Part shown: positions 35,768 to 47,191 of the stretch, one piece after another | Position numbering within the stretch: position 1 is the first letter of the stretch | How the letters are laid out: each line of letters opens with the position of its first letter | From: Bordetella pertussis 18323 | Lineage (GTDB): Bacteria; Pseudomonadota; Gammaproteobacteria; Burkholderiales; Burkholderiaceae_B | Direction: 5' to 3' | Assembly: GCF_000306945.1 (NCBI RefSeq) | Contig: NC_018518.1 | Location: 1,860,001 to 1,924,000 of the forward strand | Length of the DNA stretch: 64,000 nucleotides | Program-made: the position numbers and the translations under genes | Notes under the pieces: model-generated | Databases searched by the model: none | What the model was told of the DNA's origin: nothing | The model's input: only the letters and a program-made list of their open reading frames with translations

Positions 35768-37072
35768 TTAGCGCGACATGCGGTCGCGAGGCAGCGTGTT
35801 GCTGGTGCTGCTGCCGGATGAAGACTGGCCGCTGGCCGAACCGCGCGCCGGCGCCTGCGGAATCGCCGGCTGGTTCGCGCCGGGCAGGCCCAGGCTGGAG
35901 GAGGACGGCTTGCCGGCGTCTTGCGCGGCCTGCTGCATGATCTTGTCCAGCGGCAGGTACAACATGTTGTTGCCGCCCTTAGTATCGACCATGACCTTGC
36001 TGGCGCGAGTGAAGACTTCCTGCATGGTTTCCAGGTACAGGCGTTCACGCATGACCTGGGGCGCCTTCTCGTACTCGTTGAGGATGGACGAGAAGCGCGA
36101 GGCATTACCCTGCGCATCGCCGATCACCTTGGCCTTGTAGCCCTCGGCCTGCTCGATCATGCGCGAGGCCTGGCCGCTGGCCAGCGGCACGACCTGGTTG
36201 GCGTACGCCTGGCCTTCGTTGATCTGGCGCTCGCGGTCCTGACCCGCCTTGACGGCGTCGTCGAACGCGGTCTGCACCTGTTCGGGCGGCTGGACGTTCT
36301 GGATGGCGACCGTGCTGATCTGGATGCCGGCGCTGTAGCGGTCCAGGATCTGCTGCATGAGATTCTGCACTTCGGTGGCGACTTCGGTACGGCCTTCATA
36401 GAGCACGAAGTCCATCGGCTTCTTGCCGACGATTTCGCGCATGGCGGTCTCCGCCGCCTGGCGCACGGACTCGTCCGGGTCGCGCATCTTGAACAGGTAG
36501 TCGGGCGCGCCGTCGGCGCGCAGGCGGTACTGCACCACGAATTGCATGTCGACGATGTTCTCGTCGGTGGTCAGCATCAAGGCCTCAGGCAGCACCTTGT
36601 TGCGCGAACCGCCGCGAAAACCCACCTCGAACGTGCGCAGCTGCGACACGTTGACCATTTCGTGGTTCTGGATCGGGTAAGGCATGCGCCACTGGAAGCC
36701 CGCCGGCGCGGTGCTCTTGTACTTGCCGAACTGGGTAACGACCGCGACCTGGCCTTCCTGGACGATGAAGAATCCGCTGGCCAGCCACAGCAGCACCAGC
36801 ACCAGGGCGATGATGCCCAGGCCGATGCGGGCGCCGCGCGGCGAAGGCGGCGTCATGCCGCCGCGGTTGTTGGGACGATTGTTGCCCCCTCCGCCCTTGC
36901 GGCCGAACAATGCGCCTATGCGATTGTTGAAGTCGCGCCAGACCTCGTCGAGATCGGGTGGACCGTCGCCGCCGCCCTGTGGACGTCGCGGCGGCTCGGA
37001 GCCGTTGCCGTTATTGTTGCCACGGCCCCAGCCGGGGTCATTCAGATTGAAGAGTTTGGTGATTCGAGACAT
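35768..37072 (-). CDS. hflK: FtsH protease regulator HflK
   Basis: A 434-residue SPFH-family partner of HflC. A Gly/Asn-rich cytoplasmic head (residues 1-90) precedes the membrane anchor IGLGIIALVLVLLWLASGFF, then VVTQFGKYKSTAPAGFQWRMP. The C-terminus is Ser-rich and low-complexity. ATG 37072 lies inside the end of hflX (35-bp overlap). Confidence 0.96.
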   Translation of the reverse strand: MSRITKLFNLNDPGWGRGNNNGNGSEPPRRPQGGGDGPPDLDEVWRDFNNRIGALFGRKGGGGNNRPNNRGGMTPPSPRGARIGLGIIALVLVLLWLASGFFIVQEGQVAVVTQFGKYKSTAPAGFQWRMPYPIQNHEMVNVSQLRTFEVGFRGGSRNKVLPEALMLTTDENIVDMQFVVQYRLRADGAPDYLFKMRDPDESVRQAAETAMREIVGKKPMDFVLYEGRTEVATEVQNLMQQILDRYSAGIQISTVAIQNVQPPEQVQTAFDDAVKAGQDRERQINEGQAYANQVVPLASGQASRMIEQAEGYKAKVIGDAQGNASRFSSILNEYEKAPQVMRERLYLETMQEVFTRASKVMVDTKGGNNMLYLPLDKIMQQAAQDAGKPSSSSLGLPGANQPAIPQAPARGSASGQSSSGSSTSNTLPRDRMSR

Positions 37073-38144
37073 TGTTTCCCACAATCTGGCCGATCTCTGC
37101 AATTGCCCCGCGCAACGCATCCAGACCGGCGCGCTCGGTAGCGCTTACGAATACTCGCGCAATCGTACCATGGGCGTCGCGGTCGACCCGTGGCTCCAGG
37201 CCCGCGCGGTCAATCTTGTTGTATACCAGAATGGTCGGAATCTGCGCCGCGCCGATCTCGGCCAGCACTTTGTCGACCTCGGCGATCTGCTCGTCGCGCT
37301 GCGCGCTGGCCGCGTCGACCACGTGCAGCAACAGGTCGGCATACACGGTTTCCTCGAGCGTGGCACGGAATGCCGCGATCAGGTTGTGAGGCAGGTCGCG
37401 GATGAACCCGACCGTGTCCGACAGCACCACCGACCCGGCGCCGTCGATCCAGATGCGCCGCGTGGTGGTATCCAGGGTGGCGAACAGCTGGTCTGCGGCA
37501 TAGGCGCCGGCGCGCGTCATGGCGTTGAACAGCGTGGACTTGCCGGCGTTGGTATAGCCCACCAGCGAGACCGACAGCGCGCCGCCGCGCGCCCGCGCCC
37601 GGCGCTGCGTGACCCGCTGGCGCTCGACCCGATCCAGGCGCTCGCGCAGCACCTTGACCTTGGCGCCGATCATGCGGCGGTCCATTTCGAGCTGCGCCTC
37701 GCCCGGGCCGCGCATGCCGATACCGCCGCGCTGCCGCTCCAGGTGGCTCCACATGCGCGTCAGGCGCGTGGCCAGGTGCTGCAGCTGGGCCAGCTCGACC
37801 TGCAGCTTGCCTTCGTGGCTCTTGGCGCGCAGCGCGAAGATATCCAGGATCAATGCCACGCGATCGACCACGCGCAGGTTGAATTCGCGCTCGAGGTTGC
37901 GCTGCTGCGCCGGCGACAGCGGCTGGTCGAACAGGATGATGTCGGCCAGCAGCGCGCCGGCCATCGCCACGCCCTCCTCGACCTTGCCTGAACCGATGAA
38001 GAACTTGGCGTCGGGCCGGTCGCGCCGCGCCGTCAGCGTGCCGACGATCTCGGCGCCGGCGCCCTTGGCCAGCATGGCGAACTCCTCGGCGTGGGCCGGG
38101 TAGTCAGGATTGCCGAGATCGACGCTGATGATCAGTGCGCGCAT
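37038..38144 (-). CDS. hflX: Ribosome-associated GTPase HflX
   Basis: A 368-residue TRAFAC-class GTPase that splits stalled or stressed ribosomes. HflX-specific N-domain (FIGSGKVEEG, FDQPLSPAQQRNLE, GGIGMRGPGEAQLEMDRR) then G1 GYTNAGKSTLFN, G3 DTVGF and G4 YNKID. Overlaps hflK by 35 bp and follows hfq, the classic order. Confidence 0.97.
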   Translation of the reverse strand: MRALIISVDLGNPDYPAHAEEFAMLAKGAGAEIVGTLTARRDRPDAKFFIGSGKVEEGVAMAGALLADIILFDQPLSPAQQRNLEREFNLRVVDRVALILDIFALRAKSHEGKLQVELAQLQHLATRLTRMWSHLERQRGGIGMRGPGEAQLEMDRRMIGAKVKVLRERLDRVERQRVTQRRARARGGALSVSLVGYTNAGKSTLFNAMTRAGAYAADQLFATLDTTTRRIWIDGAGSVVLSDTVGFIRDLPHNLIAAFRATLEETVYADLLLHVVDAASAQRDEQIAEVDKVLAEIGAAQIPTILVYNKIDRAGLEPRVDRDAHGTIARVFVSATERAGLDALRGAIAEIGQIVGNNVSNHQTLQSE

Positions 38145-38170
38145 ACATGCACCATTTTGGAGCCAAAGCG

Positions 38171-38203
38171 AAAATGCCCGCCGGCGCTGGCCGCGCGGCG
38201 GGC
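38171..38203 (-). terminator. Hairpin with short U tract after hfq
   Basis: Minus strand: GCCCGCCG/CGGCGGGC arms (38176-38183 and 38196-38203) followed by ATTTTCGCTTT. Probably attenuates transcription from hfq into hflX. Confidence 0.55.
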
Positions 38204-38231
38204 AATCAAGGGTAATGCTGGAGCGAGGCGA

Positions 38232-38468
38232 TTATTCAGCGGGAACTTCCACCTGGAAATTGACGGCGCGCGCCGGCACCACGGTGGAGATGGCATGTTT
38301 GTACACCATCTGGGTCACGGTATTGCGCAGCAGCACGACATACTGGTCGAACGATTCGATCTGCCCCTGAAGCTTGATGCCGTTTACCAGGTAGATGGAC
38401 ACGGGCACGTGTTCCTTGCGCAGCGTGTTCAGAAACGGATCTTGCAAAGTTTGCCCTTTATTGCTCAT
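38232..38468 (-). CDS. hfq: RNA chaperone Hfq
   Basis: A 78-residue Sm-like hexameric RNA chaperone used by small regulatory RNAs. [20 protein letters not shown] covers the N-terminal helix; [15 protein letters not shown] is Sm1 and YKHAIST is the diagnostic Sm2 segment. The C-terminal tail is very short. ATG 38468. Confidence 0.98.
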   Translation of the reverse strand: MSNKGQTLQDPFLNTLRKEHVPVSIYLVNGIKLQGQIESFDQYVVLLRNTVTQMVYKHAISTVVPARAVNFQVEVPAE

Positions 38469-38606
38469 TGGCCAGGCTCCATTTGTTTGTTTTAAGTGAC
38501 GGCACAGTGCGCCGAAATCAGTACTCTACAGGGTTTTCCCGGGCGGTGCCACTTGCGATATACGCAAATATGACACCAGAGTTTTCAGGAAATTCCCCGG
38601 TGCGTG

Positions 38607-39677
38607 TCACAACGAAAAAATTTTCTTCAGCGCGCCGATCAACGCCTCGCATTGGGCGTCCGTACCCACCGTGATACGCAGGAATTGATCGATACGGGCC
38701 TGCCGGAAGTAGCGCACCAGGATGCTGCGCTCGCGCAGCCGGGCGGCCAGTTGCGCCGCGTCATGCTCCGGGTGCCGCGCAAACACGAAATTGGCCGCCG
38801 AAGGCAGCACGTCGAAACCCAGCGCCCGCAGATCGGCGCTCATGCGCTCGCGCGTGGCCATCACGGCCTGACGCGTCCGGTCGAAATACGCCTGGTCCTG
38901 CATGGCGGCCTGCGCGCCCGCCGACGCCAGCCGGTCTATGGGGTAGGAATTGAAGCTGTTCTTGACCCGCTCCAGGCCGTCGATAAGCGCCCGGTTGCCC
39001 ACCGCGAAACCGACGCGCAGGCCGGCAAGCGAGCGCGACTTGGACAGGGTCTGGACCACCAGCAGGTTGTCGTGGCGATCGACCAGCGGCGCGACCGACT
39101 CGGCGCCGAAGTCGACATAGGCCTCGTCCACCACCACGACGGTATCGGGGTTGGCGGTCACGATGCGCTCGACCTCGTCGCGCGTGAGGGCGCGTCCGGT
39201 CGGGGCATTGGGATTGGGGAAGATGATCCCGCCCGCGGCCTGGCCGCCGGGCTGGTAGTCGGCCGGATCGATGCGGAAGTCATCGGTCAGCGGCACGACC
39301 TGATAGGGAATCTCGTACAGGCCGCAGTAGACGGGATAAAAGCTGTAGCTGATATCCGGGAAACGCACCGGCCGGCCGTGCCTGAACAGCGCCATGAAGA
39401 CGTGCGCCAGCACCTCGTCCGAACCATTGCCCACGAATACCTGGTCGGCCTGCACCCCGACGGCCGCGGCAATCGCGCCGCGCAGCTCGTCCGAGGCCGG
39501 ATCCGGATACAGCTTGAGCGTGTCGCCGGCCGCCGCGGCGATGGCCTGCAGCACCTTGGGCGACGGCCCGTACGGGTTCTCGTTGGTATTCAGCTTGATC
39601 AGGTCCGGCAGCTTGGGCTGCTCGCCTGGGACATAGGGACTGAGCGTCCCGACCACGGGACTCCAGTAGCGGCTCAT
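38607..39677 (-). CDS. hisC: Histidinol-phosphate aminotransferase
   Basis: A 356-residue PLP-dependent class I/II aminotransferase in histidine synthesis. [15 protein letters not shown] at residues 28-42, GNGSDEVLA binding the PLP phosphate, [16 protein letters not shown], and the PLP lysine in [13 protein letters not shown]. It is separate from other his genes here, apart from hisZ 4 kb away. Only 3 bp separate it from der. Confidence 0.95.
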
Positions 39678-39680
39678 GGA

Positions 39681-41036
39681 TCAGTTTTCCTGGACGTAGG
39701 GGTTGCGCGACGACTTGAACTCGATGCGCAGCGGCGTACCGGCCAGGTCGAAGGCATTGCGAAAGCGCGTCTCCAGATAGCGGCGGTACGAATCGGGCAC
39801 CGCGTCCAGCGCGTTGCCATGGATCACGATCAGGGGCGGGTTCTGTCCGCCCTGGTGCGCGTAGCGCATCTTGGGCCGGAAAATACCCTTGCGCGGCGGC
39901 GGCTGCTGCTCGACGGCGGCCTGCAATTCGCGCGTCAGCCGCGGCGTGGACAGTTTGGCGAAAGCCGCCGCGTGCGCGGCGTTGACGGACTTCAGCAAGG
40001 GCTTGACGCCCTGCCCCTTGAGCGCCGAAATGGTGTGCATGCGCGCAAAGCCGAGGAAGCGCAGCTTGCGCTGGAATTCCCGTTCGATGCGCTCGCGCTG
40101 GTCGCTGTCCAGGCCGTCCCACTTGTTGATGGCCACCACCACGGCGCGGCCGGTCTCCAGCACGAAGCCGGCGATGTGGGCGTCCTGTTCGGACACTTCG
40201 GCCTGCGCGTCGATCATCAGCAGCACCACGTTGCTGGCCTCGATGGCCTGCAGCGTCTTGATGACCGAGAACTTCTCGATCGCCTCGAACACCTTGCCGC
40301 GCTTGCGCAGGCCGGCGGTGTCGATCAGGGTGTACTTCCTGCCGTCGCGCTCGAAGTCGATCTCGATCGCGTCGCGCGTGGTGCCGGGCATGTCGAAGGC
40401 GATCACGCGCTCTTCGCCCAGCAGCGTATTGATCAGGGTGGACTTGCCCACGTTGGGCCGGCCGACGATGGCCAGCTTGATGCGGTGGTCGACGACATCC
40501 TGCTCGAGCTGTTCGCCGGTGTCGGCCGGCGGCGCGACCAGGCCGCTCAAGGCGATCTCGATCAGGTCGACGATGCCGTCGCCGTGCGCGGCAGAAATCG
40601 GATGCGGCTCGCCCAGGCCCAGCTCGTGGAAATCGCCGGTGGCATTGCCCACGCCCATGCCTTCGGCCTTGTTGACCGCCAGCAGCACGCGCTGCTGGCC
40701 GGACTTGCGCAGCAGGCGCGCGATCTCGTGGTCGTGCGCATTGACGCCCGCCCGCGCATCGACCAGGAACACCACCACGTCGGCTTCGGCGATGGCCTGG
40801 CGCGTCTGGCGCGCCATCTCGGCCAGGATGCCGTCCTTGGCGACCGGTTCGAAGCCGCCCGTGTCGATCACCAGGAAGGGCGTGTCGCCCACCCTGCCCT
40901 CGCCGTAGTGGCGGTCGCGGGTCAGGCCGGAGAAATCGGCCACCAGCGCCGCGCGAGAGCGCGTCAGGCGGTTGAAGAGGGTCGACTTGCCCACATTGGG
41001 ACGGCCGACCAGGGCAACGACAGGCTTGAAAGACAC
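39681..41036 (-). CDS. der: Ribosome-biogenesis GTPase Der (EngA)
   Basis: A 451-residue double-domain GTPase essential for 50S assembly. Two G domains: [12 protein letters not shown] near residue 11 and [12 protein letters not shown] near 190, each with DTGG/DTAG and NKxE/NKWD motifs, then a KH-like C-terminal domain. The start codon is GTG at 41036. Between bamB and hisC, as in related bacteria. Confidence 0.98.
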   Translation of the reverse strand: MSFKPVVALVGRPNVGKSTLFNRLTRSRAALVADFSGLTRDRHYGEGRVGDTPFLVIDTGGFEPVAKDGILAEMARQTRQAIAEADVVVFLVDARAGVNAHDHEIARLLRKSGQQRVLLAVNKAEGMGVGNATGDFHELGLGEPHPISAAHGDGIVDLIEIALSGLVAPPADTGEQLEQDVVDHRIKLAIVGRPNVGKSTLINTLLGEERVIAFDMPGTTRDAIEIDFERDGRKYTLIDTAGLRKRGKVFEAIEKFSVIKTLQAIEASNVVLLMIDAQAEVSEQDAHIAGFVLETGRAVVVAINKWDGLDSDQRERIEREFQRKLRFLGFARMHTISALKGQGVKPLLKSVNAAHAAAFAKLSTPRLTRELQAAVEQQPPPRKGIFRPKMRYAHQGGQNPPLIVIHGNALDAVPDSYRRYLETRFRNAFDLAGTPLRIEFKSSRNPYVQEN

Positions 41037-41062
41037 GGTATGAGGCTTGCTATAGGAAAAGT

Positions 41063-42220
41063 TCAGTTGGCGCGAACCATCACCAGGCTGCCATTGCCGG
41101 TTTGCACCAGCACGCCCTGGGAGGTGGTCTGCGGCGGCGAGACGATGGCGCCCCCGCCCACCGACAGCCGCGCCAGCAGGCGGCCGTCGCTACGCGACAG
41201 GAAATGGACATAGCCTTCGAAATCGCCCACCGCCACGGCCTCGCCGAGCAAGGCCGGCGCGGTCAGCAGGCGATTCTTCAACTCGGCCTGTTTCCAGACG
41301 TTGTTGCCGCTGTCCAGCGCGAAGGCGCTGACCACGCTGCCCTGGTCGGGCGCGTAGGCGAAGCGGTCGTCGATGACCATGCCGCTGGCGCTGGAGAAAT
41401 CCTTGGCCCAGATGGGGCGTCCGCCCGCCGACACGTCGAAGCACACGATACGGCCCTGGTAGGCGACCGCGCACATCAGGCGGCCGGCGATGCGCGGCGC
41501 GCCCACCACGTCGGTCAGGCGCTCCAGGTCACTGGCGCCGCGCGGCGTGGCCACCGTGCCTTCCCATTGGACGTTGCCGGTGGCGCTGTTGATGGCCAGC
41601 AGCTTGCCGCCCGGCAGGCCGCTGATGACCAGGCCTTCGGCCAGCACCATCTGCGCGGCGCTGCGCAGCGCCAGCGCCGGACCCGGCCGCTGCATGCTCC
41701 ACATGCGCTCGCCGTTCTCGGCGTTGAAGGCCTGGATGCGGTAATCGCCGCTGCGCACCACGACCACCCCATAGCCGACCACCGGCGGGATGGCGACGTC
41801 GCTGGTGGCGCGGGCGCGCCATTTGATCTTGCCCGTATCGTCGAAGGCGATGACCTCGCCGTCGGGCGTGGCCACCGCGGTGGTCTGGCCGTCGCTGCCG
41901 GCGCCCGCCGACAGCTTGGCGTCGGCCGAGGACTTCCAGATGGCCCGGCCGCTGAGCAGGTCGAACTTGCCGACCGACCCGTCAGGCGTGGCGGCGTAGA
42001 TCGACTCGCCCAGCACCGTGGGCGCGAAGCCCAGGCCCGAGCCGCTGCCGACCGAGGCCGTCCAGGCGGTGCGCACCGACATGCCGGGCGCATATTGCGT
42101 GAGCTCGGCCGGTTTGTAGCGATCGTCGTCGCTGGAGAACATCGAGCAGCCGCTCAGGGCCAGCAGGCCCGTCAGCACGACGGCGCCGCGCCATGCGCGG
42201 CCGGGGCGGGAATTACGCAT
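41063..42220 (-). CDS. bamB: Outer-membrane protein assembly lipoprotein BamB
   Basis: A 385-residue beta-propeller lipoprotein of the Bam complex, which inserts outer-membrane beta-barrels. Signal peptide with lipobox LSGC ([12 protein letters not shown] to [10 protein letters not shown]). Repeated PQQ-like blades follow (for example [33 protein letters not shown]). ATG 42220 places the signal peptide correctly. Five bases after yfgM. Confidence 0.95.
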   Translation of the reverse strand: MRNSRPGRAWRGAVVLTGLLALSGCSMFSSDDDRYKPAELTQYAPGMSVRTAWTASVGSGSGLGFAPTVLGESIYAATPDGSVGKFDLLSGRAIWKSSADAKLSAGAGSDGQTTAVATPDGEVIAFDDTGKIKWRARATSDVAIPPVVGYGVVVVRSGDYRIQAFNAENGERMWSMQRPGPALALRSAAQMVLAEGLVISGLPGGKLLAINSATGNVQWEGTVATPRGASDLERLTDVVGAPRIAGRLMCAVAYQGRIVCFDVSAGGRPIWAKDFSSASGMVIDDRFAYAPDQGSVVSAFALDSGNNVWKQAELKNRLLTAPALLGEAVAVGDFEGYVHFLSRSDGRLLARLSVGGGAIVSPPQTTSQGVLVQTGNGSLVMVRAN

Positions 42221-42225
42221 CAAGA

Positions 42226-42864
42226 TCAGGCTCCGCTCAAGGCATCGAGTTTCAGTTGCACGACCTGCGTCAACGGGTTGCTGGTTCCCAGCCCGTCGAT
42301 CGCGCTTTGCCACGCCGCGCGCGCTTCATCGCGCTTGCCCTGCGCGGCCAGCACGTCGCCGCGCCGGTCGGCGAACAAGGCCGCGAAGGACGCCGGCGGG
42401 TTGTTCAGCTGCGCGAGCGCAGCGTCGTACTGCTTCTGGTCCAGCAGGATGCCGGCCAGGCGCAAGCGGGCCACCGGCTGCAGGGCCAGCTGCTTGGCCT
42501 GCGCGGCCAGCCATTCGAGCTGCTCGCGCGCGCCGTCGACGTCCTGCTGGCTCTGCAGCGCCTGGGCCGCGATCAACGCGCCGCGGCCGGCGTAGCCGGT
42601 GGCCGGATAGTCGGTGCGCAGCGTGGCGGCCGCGGCCTTGATGCGCGTGGCGGCATCGGCGCCGCCCAGGCGGGCGGCGTCCTCGAGCGCCTCGAAATAG
42701 CCCATGGCCTGGTTGGCGCGGTAGTTCTGGTAGGCCTTCCAGCCCGACCAGCCGCCCCATGCCAGCACCACCAGCGTGGCCAGCGTCAGGATCAGCGTGC
42801 CGTAACGCGCCCACCAGGCCCGGATTGCGTCGAGTTTTTCCTGTTCTTCGAGATCGTATGCCAT
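42226..42864 (-). CDS. yfgM: YfgM/AncA-type TPR membrane protein
   Basis: A 212-residue inner-membrane protein with a short cytoplasmic start (MAYDLEEQEKLDAIRAWWAR), one membrane segment (YGTLILTLATLVVLAWGG) and a periplasmic TPR-like domain (DUF2133). Family members associate with the SecYEG translocon and periplasmic chaperones. One base after hisS and 5 bases before bamB. Confidence 0.92.
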   Translation of the reverse strand: MAYDLEEQEKLDAIRAWWARYGTLILTLATLVVLAWGGWSGWKAYQNYRANQAMGYFEALEDAARLGGADAATRIKAAAATLRTDYPATGYAGRGALIAAQALQSQQDVDGAREQLEWLAAQAKQLALQPVARLRLAGILLDQKQYDAALAQLNNPPASFAALFADRRGDVLAAQGKRDEARAAWQSAIDGLGTSNPLTQVVQLKLDALSGA

Positions 42865-42865
42865 G

Positions 42866-44161
42866 CTAACCCTTGGATTTCAAAACATCGGCCAACTGCG
42901 CCAGCGGCACCTGCTGCTGCGCCGCGTCGGCGCCGACCGGCCCGCGCAAGTGCTTGATGCTGGCGGTGCGGCTGGCCACTTCGTCGCCGCCAAGAATAAC
43001 CGCAATACGCGCGCCGCTGGCGTCGGCGCGCTTGAATTGCGCCTTGAAGCCGGCCGCGCCCGCGTGCACGATGACATCCAGGCCGGCGTCGCGCAGCTGT
43101 TCGCCCACCCGGGCCGCCAGCCGCTGGCCTTCCTCGCCCTGGTGCACGATGTAGACCTCGCACTCGGCCGGCTGTTCGATCTCGACGCTTTGCTCCCAGA
43201 GGTCGAGCAGGCGCTCCATGCCGATGGCGAAGCCCACCGCCGGCGCCGGCTTGCCGCCCAGCAGCTCGACCAGGCCGTCATAGCGCCCGCCCCCGCAGAC
43301 CGTGCCTTGCGCGCCCAGGCGATCGGTCACCCACTCGAACACGGTCAGGTTGTAGTAATCCAGCCCGCGCACCAGGCGCGGATTGAGGCGGTATTCGATA
43401 CCCGCGTCGGCCAGGCGCTGGCACAGGCCGTCGAAATGGCTGCGCGATGCCTCTCCGAGGAAATCGAACAAGCGCGGAGCGCTATCAGCCATTTCCTGCA
43501 TGGCAGGGTTCTTGGTGTCCAGCACCCGCAAGGGGTTGCTGTACATGCGGCGCCGGCCGTCCTCGTCGAGGACGTCCTGGTGGCGCTCCAGATGCTCGAT
43601 CAGTGCGGCGCGGTGGGCGGCGCGCTCGGCCGGCTGGCCCAGCGAGTTCAGCTCCAGGCGCACGTCCTGCAGGCCCAGCAGCTTCCAGAGCCGGGCCAGC
43701 ATGACGATCATTTCGGCATCGACATCGGGGCCGGCAAAGCCCAGCGCCTCGACATCGATCTGATGGAACTGGCGGTAGCGCCCCCGCTGCGGACGCTCGT
43801 GGCGGAACACGGGGCCGATCGCGTAGACCCGGTGCGGCCGGTCGTACAGCATGTTGTGTTCGATGCTGGCGCGCACGATGCCGGCGGTCATCTCGGGACG
43901 CATCGTCAGCGAGTCGCCGTTGAGCGCGTCCGTGAAGGTGTACATCTCTTTTTCGACGATGTCCGTGACTTCGCCGATGCCCCGGGCAAACAGCCTGGTG
44001 TGCTCGAGCACCGGCGTGCGCACATTGCGATAACCGTAGCTGCGCAGCCAGCCACGCACGATCTCTTCGAATTTTTCCCAGCGGGCGCTGGGCCCGGGCA
44101 GCACGTCGTTCATGCCCCGGATGGCGGAGACTTTCTGGAAAACTTGCGTCATCTTCGTCAT
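42866..44161 (-). CDS. hisS: Histidyl-tRNA synthetase
   Basis: A 431-residue class II synthetase. Family motifs: [20 protein letters not shown], motif 2 around [20 protein letters not shown], the histidine motif [15 protein letters not shown], and motif 3 [11 protein letters not shown], then an anticodon-binding domain. The start is ATG 44161 or ATG 44152; both are plausible and differ by three residues. ispG lies 49 bp upstream. Confidence 0.97.
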   Translation of the reverse strand: MTKMTQVFQKVSAIRGMNDVLPGPSARWEKFEEIVRGWLRSYGYRNVRTPVLEHTRLFARGIGEVTDIVEKEMYTFTDALNGDSLTMRPEMTAGIVRASIEHNMLYDRPHRVYAIGPVFRHERPQRGRYRQFHQIDVEALGFAGPDVDAEMIVMLARLWKLLGLQDVRLELNSLGQPAERAAHRAALIEHLERHQDVLDEDGRRRMYSNPLRVLDTKNPAMQEMADSAPRLFDFLGEASRSHFDGLCQRLADAGIEYRLNPRLVRGLDYYNLTVFEWVTDRLGAQGTVCGGGRYDGLVELLGGKPAPAVGFAIGMERLLDLWEQSVEIEQPAECEVYIVHQGEEGQRLAARVGEQLRDAGLDVIVHAGAAGFKAQFKRADASGARIAVILGGDEVASRTASIKHLRGPVGADAAQQQVPLAQLADVLKSKG

Positions 44162-44210
44162 GCCCACCACACCCGCATCGAAGAGGGCCTGGCTGCTTGG
44201 TCCCTTATTC

Positions 44211-45497
44211 CTAATGAGTGATGCCGGCGCCGTAGCGGCGCGCGACGTAGTCTTCGACGATGGCCTGGAATTCTTCGGCGATATGGTCGCCCTTGAGCGT
44301 GACCGTGCGCTCGCCGTCGATGAAAACCGGCGCGGCGGGCACCTCGCCCGTGCCGGGCAGGCTGATGCCGATGTCGGCGTGCCGGCTCTCGCCCGGTCCG
44401 TTGACCACACAGCCCATCACCGCGACATTCATGCTCTCGACGCCGGGGTAGCGCGTGCGCCACAGGGGCATCTGCCGGCGCAGGAACGACTGGATGCTGT
44501 CGGCCAGTTCCTGGAAGAAGGTGCTGCTGGTACGCCCACAGCCCGGACACGCCACGACCATGGGCGTAAACGCGCGCAAGCCCATGGTCTGCAGGATTTC
44601 CTGCGCCACGATGACTTCGCGGGTCCGGTCTCCGCCCGGTTCGGGCGTGAGCGAGATGCGGATGGTATCGCCGATGCCCTCTTGCAGCAGCACCGCCAGC
44701 GCCGCCGTGGAAGCGACGATGCCCTTGCTGCTCATGCCGGCTTCGGTCAGGCCCAGGTGCAGCGGATAGTCGCAGCGCGCGGACAGGTCGCGGTAGACGG
44801 CGATCAGGTCCTGCACATGGCTGACCTTGCACGACAGCACGATGGCGTCGGAGCGCAGGCCGAGCTCCTCGGCGCGGCGCGCATTGCTGATGGCCGACAC
44901 CACCAGGGCGTCGCGCATGACGGCCTGGGCTTCCCAGGGCTGCGCGCGCCGGCTGTTCTCGTCCATCTTGCGCGCCATCAGCTCGTGATCGAGGCTGCCC
45001 CAGTTCACGCCGATGCGCACGGGCTTGTCGTGGCGGCACGCCACTTCGATCATCTGGGCGAAATTGTCGTCGCGTTGCTTGCCGCCGCCCATGTTGCCCG
45101 GGTTGATGCGGTACTTGGACAGCGCCTGCGCGCACTCGGGAAACTGCGTCAGCAGCTTGTGGCCGTTGTAGTGGAAATCGCCCACCAGCGGCACCTCGAC
45201 GCCCATGCGATCGAGCTGTTCGCGGATGGCGGCGACTTCGCGCGCGGCCTCGGGAGTGTTGACGGTAATGCGCACGATCTCGGAGCCGGCCTGGGCCAGT
45301 TCCTTGACCTGGATGGCGGTGGCCACCGCATCGGCGGTGTCGGTATTGGTCATGGACTGCACGACCACGCTGGCATTGCCGCCCACGGTGACCGTGCGCC
45401 CGCCCCACTGCACCCGCACGGCGCGCGTGGCGCGGCGCGGCGCCGCGCCGACGTCCGGCGGCGACGCGTCCTGGCAGGGCATAGAGCTATCTTGCAT
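44211..45497 (-). CDS. ispG: 4-hydroxy-3-methylbut-2-enyl-diphosphate synthase
   Basis: A 428-residue [4Fe-4S] enzyme of the non-mevalonate isoprenoid pathway. TIM-barrel start [35 protein letters not shown], and cluster cysteines in ACPGCGRT and [11 protein letters not shown] 45497 is chosen; GTG 45506 and ATG 45482 are alternatives. 15 bp after the RodZ-like gene. Confidence 0.97.
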   Translation of the reverse strand: MQDSSMPCQDASPPDVGAAPRRATRAVRVQWGGRTVTVGGNASVVVQSMTNTDTADAVATAIQVKELAQAGSEIVRITVNTPEAAREVAAIREQLDRMGVEVPLVGDFHYNGHKLLTQFPECAQALSKYRINPGNMGGGKQRDDNFAQMIEVACRHDKPVRIGVNWGSLDHELMARKMDENSRRAQPWEAQAVMRDALVVSAISNARRAEELGLRSDAIVLSCKVSHVQDLIAVYRDLSARCDYPLHLGLTEAGMSSKGIVASTAALAVLLQEGIGDTIRISLTPEPGGDRTREVIVAQEILQTMGLRAFTPMVVACPGCGRTSSTFFQELADSIQSFLRRQMPLWRTRYPGVESMNVAVMGCVVNGPGESRHADIGISLPGTGEVPAAPVFIDGERTVTLKGDHIAEEFQAIVEDYVARRYGAGITH

Positions 45498-45512
45498 GTA
45501 TCGCACCCGTTG

Positions 45513-46019
45513 TTACTGGGTCACCGGAGAAAACCATTGCGCCGGCAGCCACTCCTGCGGCAGCCAGCCTTGCCAAAAAGCATAGGCCACTGCGGCGGCG
45601 ACCACCACGAGGATGGCGAGCAGCCATCCCCAGGAGCCGGAGGAGCGCTCGTCGTCGACGGAGATGTTGACGCCAGCCGGACGCAGGCCTTGTCCGCCAC
45701 GCGGCGCCGGCCGGGCCGGCGCGGGCGTGCGTGCCGCCTCGAGATCGAGCGAATCGACCACGGCCTGGGCGTCGGCGCCCAGCATGCGGGCGTAGTTGCG
45801 CACCAGGCCGCGCAGCGACACGCCCTTGGGCAGGGATTCCCAGCGCTCTTCTTCGAGCGCCTGGATCATGCGCGTCGAGAACTTGATGCGGCTGGAGACC
45901 TCTTCGAGCGACCACCCCTTGGCCTGGCGCAGCGCCCGCAGCGCCGAACCCACCGTAGGCGCCGCGGCACCGGGAGCGATTGCGGCGGGCGAAGCGGCCG
46001 AAGCGGGATCCTGCGTCAT
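45513..46019 (-). CDS. RodZ-like HTH membrane protein, short form
   Basis: A 168-residue protein with an N-terminal Xre-type HTH (about residues 23-85: [33 protein letters not shown]), a Pro-rich linker and one membrane segment ([19 protein letters not shown]). RodZ links MreB to the cell-wall machinery. Only about 20 residues follow the membrane span, so the usual periplasmic DUF4115 domain is missing. It overlaps rlmN by 4 bp (ATGA). Confidence 0.85.
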   Translation of the reverse strand: MTQDPASAASPAAIAPGAAAPTVGSALRALRQAKGWSLEEVSSRIKFSTRMIQALEEERWESLPKGVSLRGLVRNYARMLGADAQAVVDSLDLEAARTPAPARPAPRGGQGLRPAGVNISVDDERSSGSWGWLLAILVVVAAAVAYAFWQGWLPQEWLPAQWFSPVTQ

Positions 46020-47164
46020 GCGTGCACCTGTTGAATGGGAATGGTTCGGGTGGCGTTGCGTTCAGTGATGCGCGTGCGATCGCGCACTTCGCCGGCCAGC
46101 TGGCCACAGGCCGCGTCGATATCGTCGCCGCGCGTCTTGCGCACCGTGGTGACGATGCCGGCATCCATGAGGCGCTGGACGAATACCCTGACGCGCGCCG
46201 ACGGCGAGCGCTTCAGGCCGGAGGCCGGGAAAGGATTGAAGGGAATCAGGTTCAGCTTGCAGCGCACCTGGCGCGCCAGCTGGATCAGTTCCCGGGCGTG
46301 CTGGTCGGTATCGTTGATGCCGTCCAGCATGCAGTATTCGAAGGTGATGAAGTCGCGCGGCGCATGGGCGAGATAGCGCTCGCAAGCAGCCAGCAGCGCG
46401 TTCAAGGGGTATTTCTTGTTGAGCGGGACCAGCTCGTCGCGCAGCGCATCGTTGGGCGCGTGCAGGGACACGGCCAGCGCCACCGGGCAATCCTGGGACA
46501 GGCGGTCCATCATGGGCACCACGCCCGAGGTCGAGACAGTGACGCGCCGCCGCGACAGGCTATAGGCGTTGTCGTCGAGCATCAGGCGCAGCGCGGGCAG
46601 GACCTGGTCGTAGTTGAGCAGGGGTTCGCCCATGCCCATCATGACCACGTTGCTGATGACGCGCGTGTCCTCGCCGGCCTTGCCGCCGGGCAGCCGGGCG
46701 GTATCCGCCGCCGCCTCGAGCACGCGCTTGGCCCACCACAGCTGGCCGATGATCTCGCTGGCGCGCAGGTTGCGGTTGAAGCCCTGGTGGCCCGTGGAGC
46801 AAAAGCGGCAGTTCACCACACAGCCGGCCTGGCTGGAAATGCACAGGGTGCCGCGGTCGTCTTCGGGGATGAAAACGGTTTCGATGGCATTGCCCTGGCC
46901 GACATCGAACAGCCACTTGCGCGTGCCGTCGGACGAACGCTGCTCGGTATTGACCGGCAGCGCCTCGATCACGCAGTCCCGCGCCAGTTGCGCGCGGAAA
47001 TCGCGCGCCAGGTCGGTCATGGCATCGAACGAATCGGCGCCGCGCTGGTGCACCCAGCGCTGCAATTGCCGGGCGCGAAACGGCTTGCCGCCCCACTGCC
47101 CCACCAGCTCGGACAATGCGGCGCCATCCAGGCCCAGCAAATTGACGCGTTCGACGGCTTCCAT
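46016..47164 (-). CDS. rlmN: Dual-specificity 23S rRNA/tRNA A2-methyltransferase
   Basis: A 382-residue radical-SAM enzyme methylating A2503 of 23S rRNA and A37 of some tRNAs. Cluster motif C-X3-C-X2-C in [13 protein letters not shown]; catalytic Cys in [22 protein letters not shown] and [10 protein letters not shown] are family segments. ATG 47164. Confidence 0.97.
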   Translation of the reverse strand: MEAVERVNLLGLDGAALSELVGQWGGKPFRARQLQRWVHQRGADSFDAMTDLARDFRAQLARDCVIEALPVNTEQRSSDGTRKWLFDVGQGNAIETVFIPEDDRGTLCISSQAGCVVNCRFCSTGHQGFNRNLRASEIIGQLWWAKRVLEAAADTARLPGGKAGEDTRVISNVVMMGMGEPLLNYDQVLPALRLMLDDNAYSLSRRRVTVSTSGVVPMMDRLSQDCPVALAVSLHAPNDALRDELVPLNKKYPLNALLAACERYLAHAPRDFITFEYCMLDGINDTDQHARELIQLARQVRCKLNLIPFNPFPASGLKRSPSARVRVFVQRLMDAGIVTTVRKTRGDDIDAACGQLAGEVRDRTRITERNATRTIPIQQVHA

Positions 47165-47191
47165 GATCGGTTCAGGCGTTATATCCGGGAA

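Noticed and set aside
38604..41213. An 869-codon open frame antisense to hisC and der
   Set aside because: Spans two genuine housekeeping genes and shows no domain or start context.
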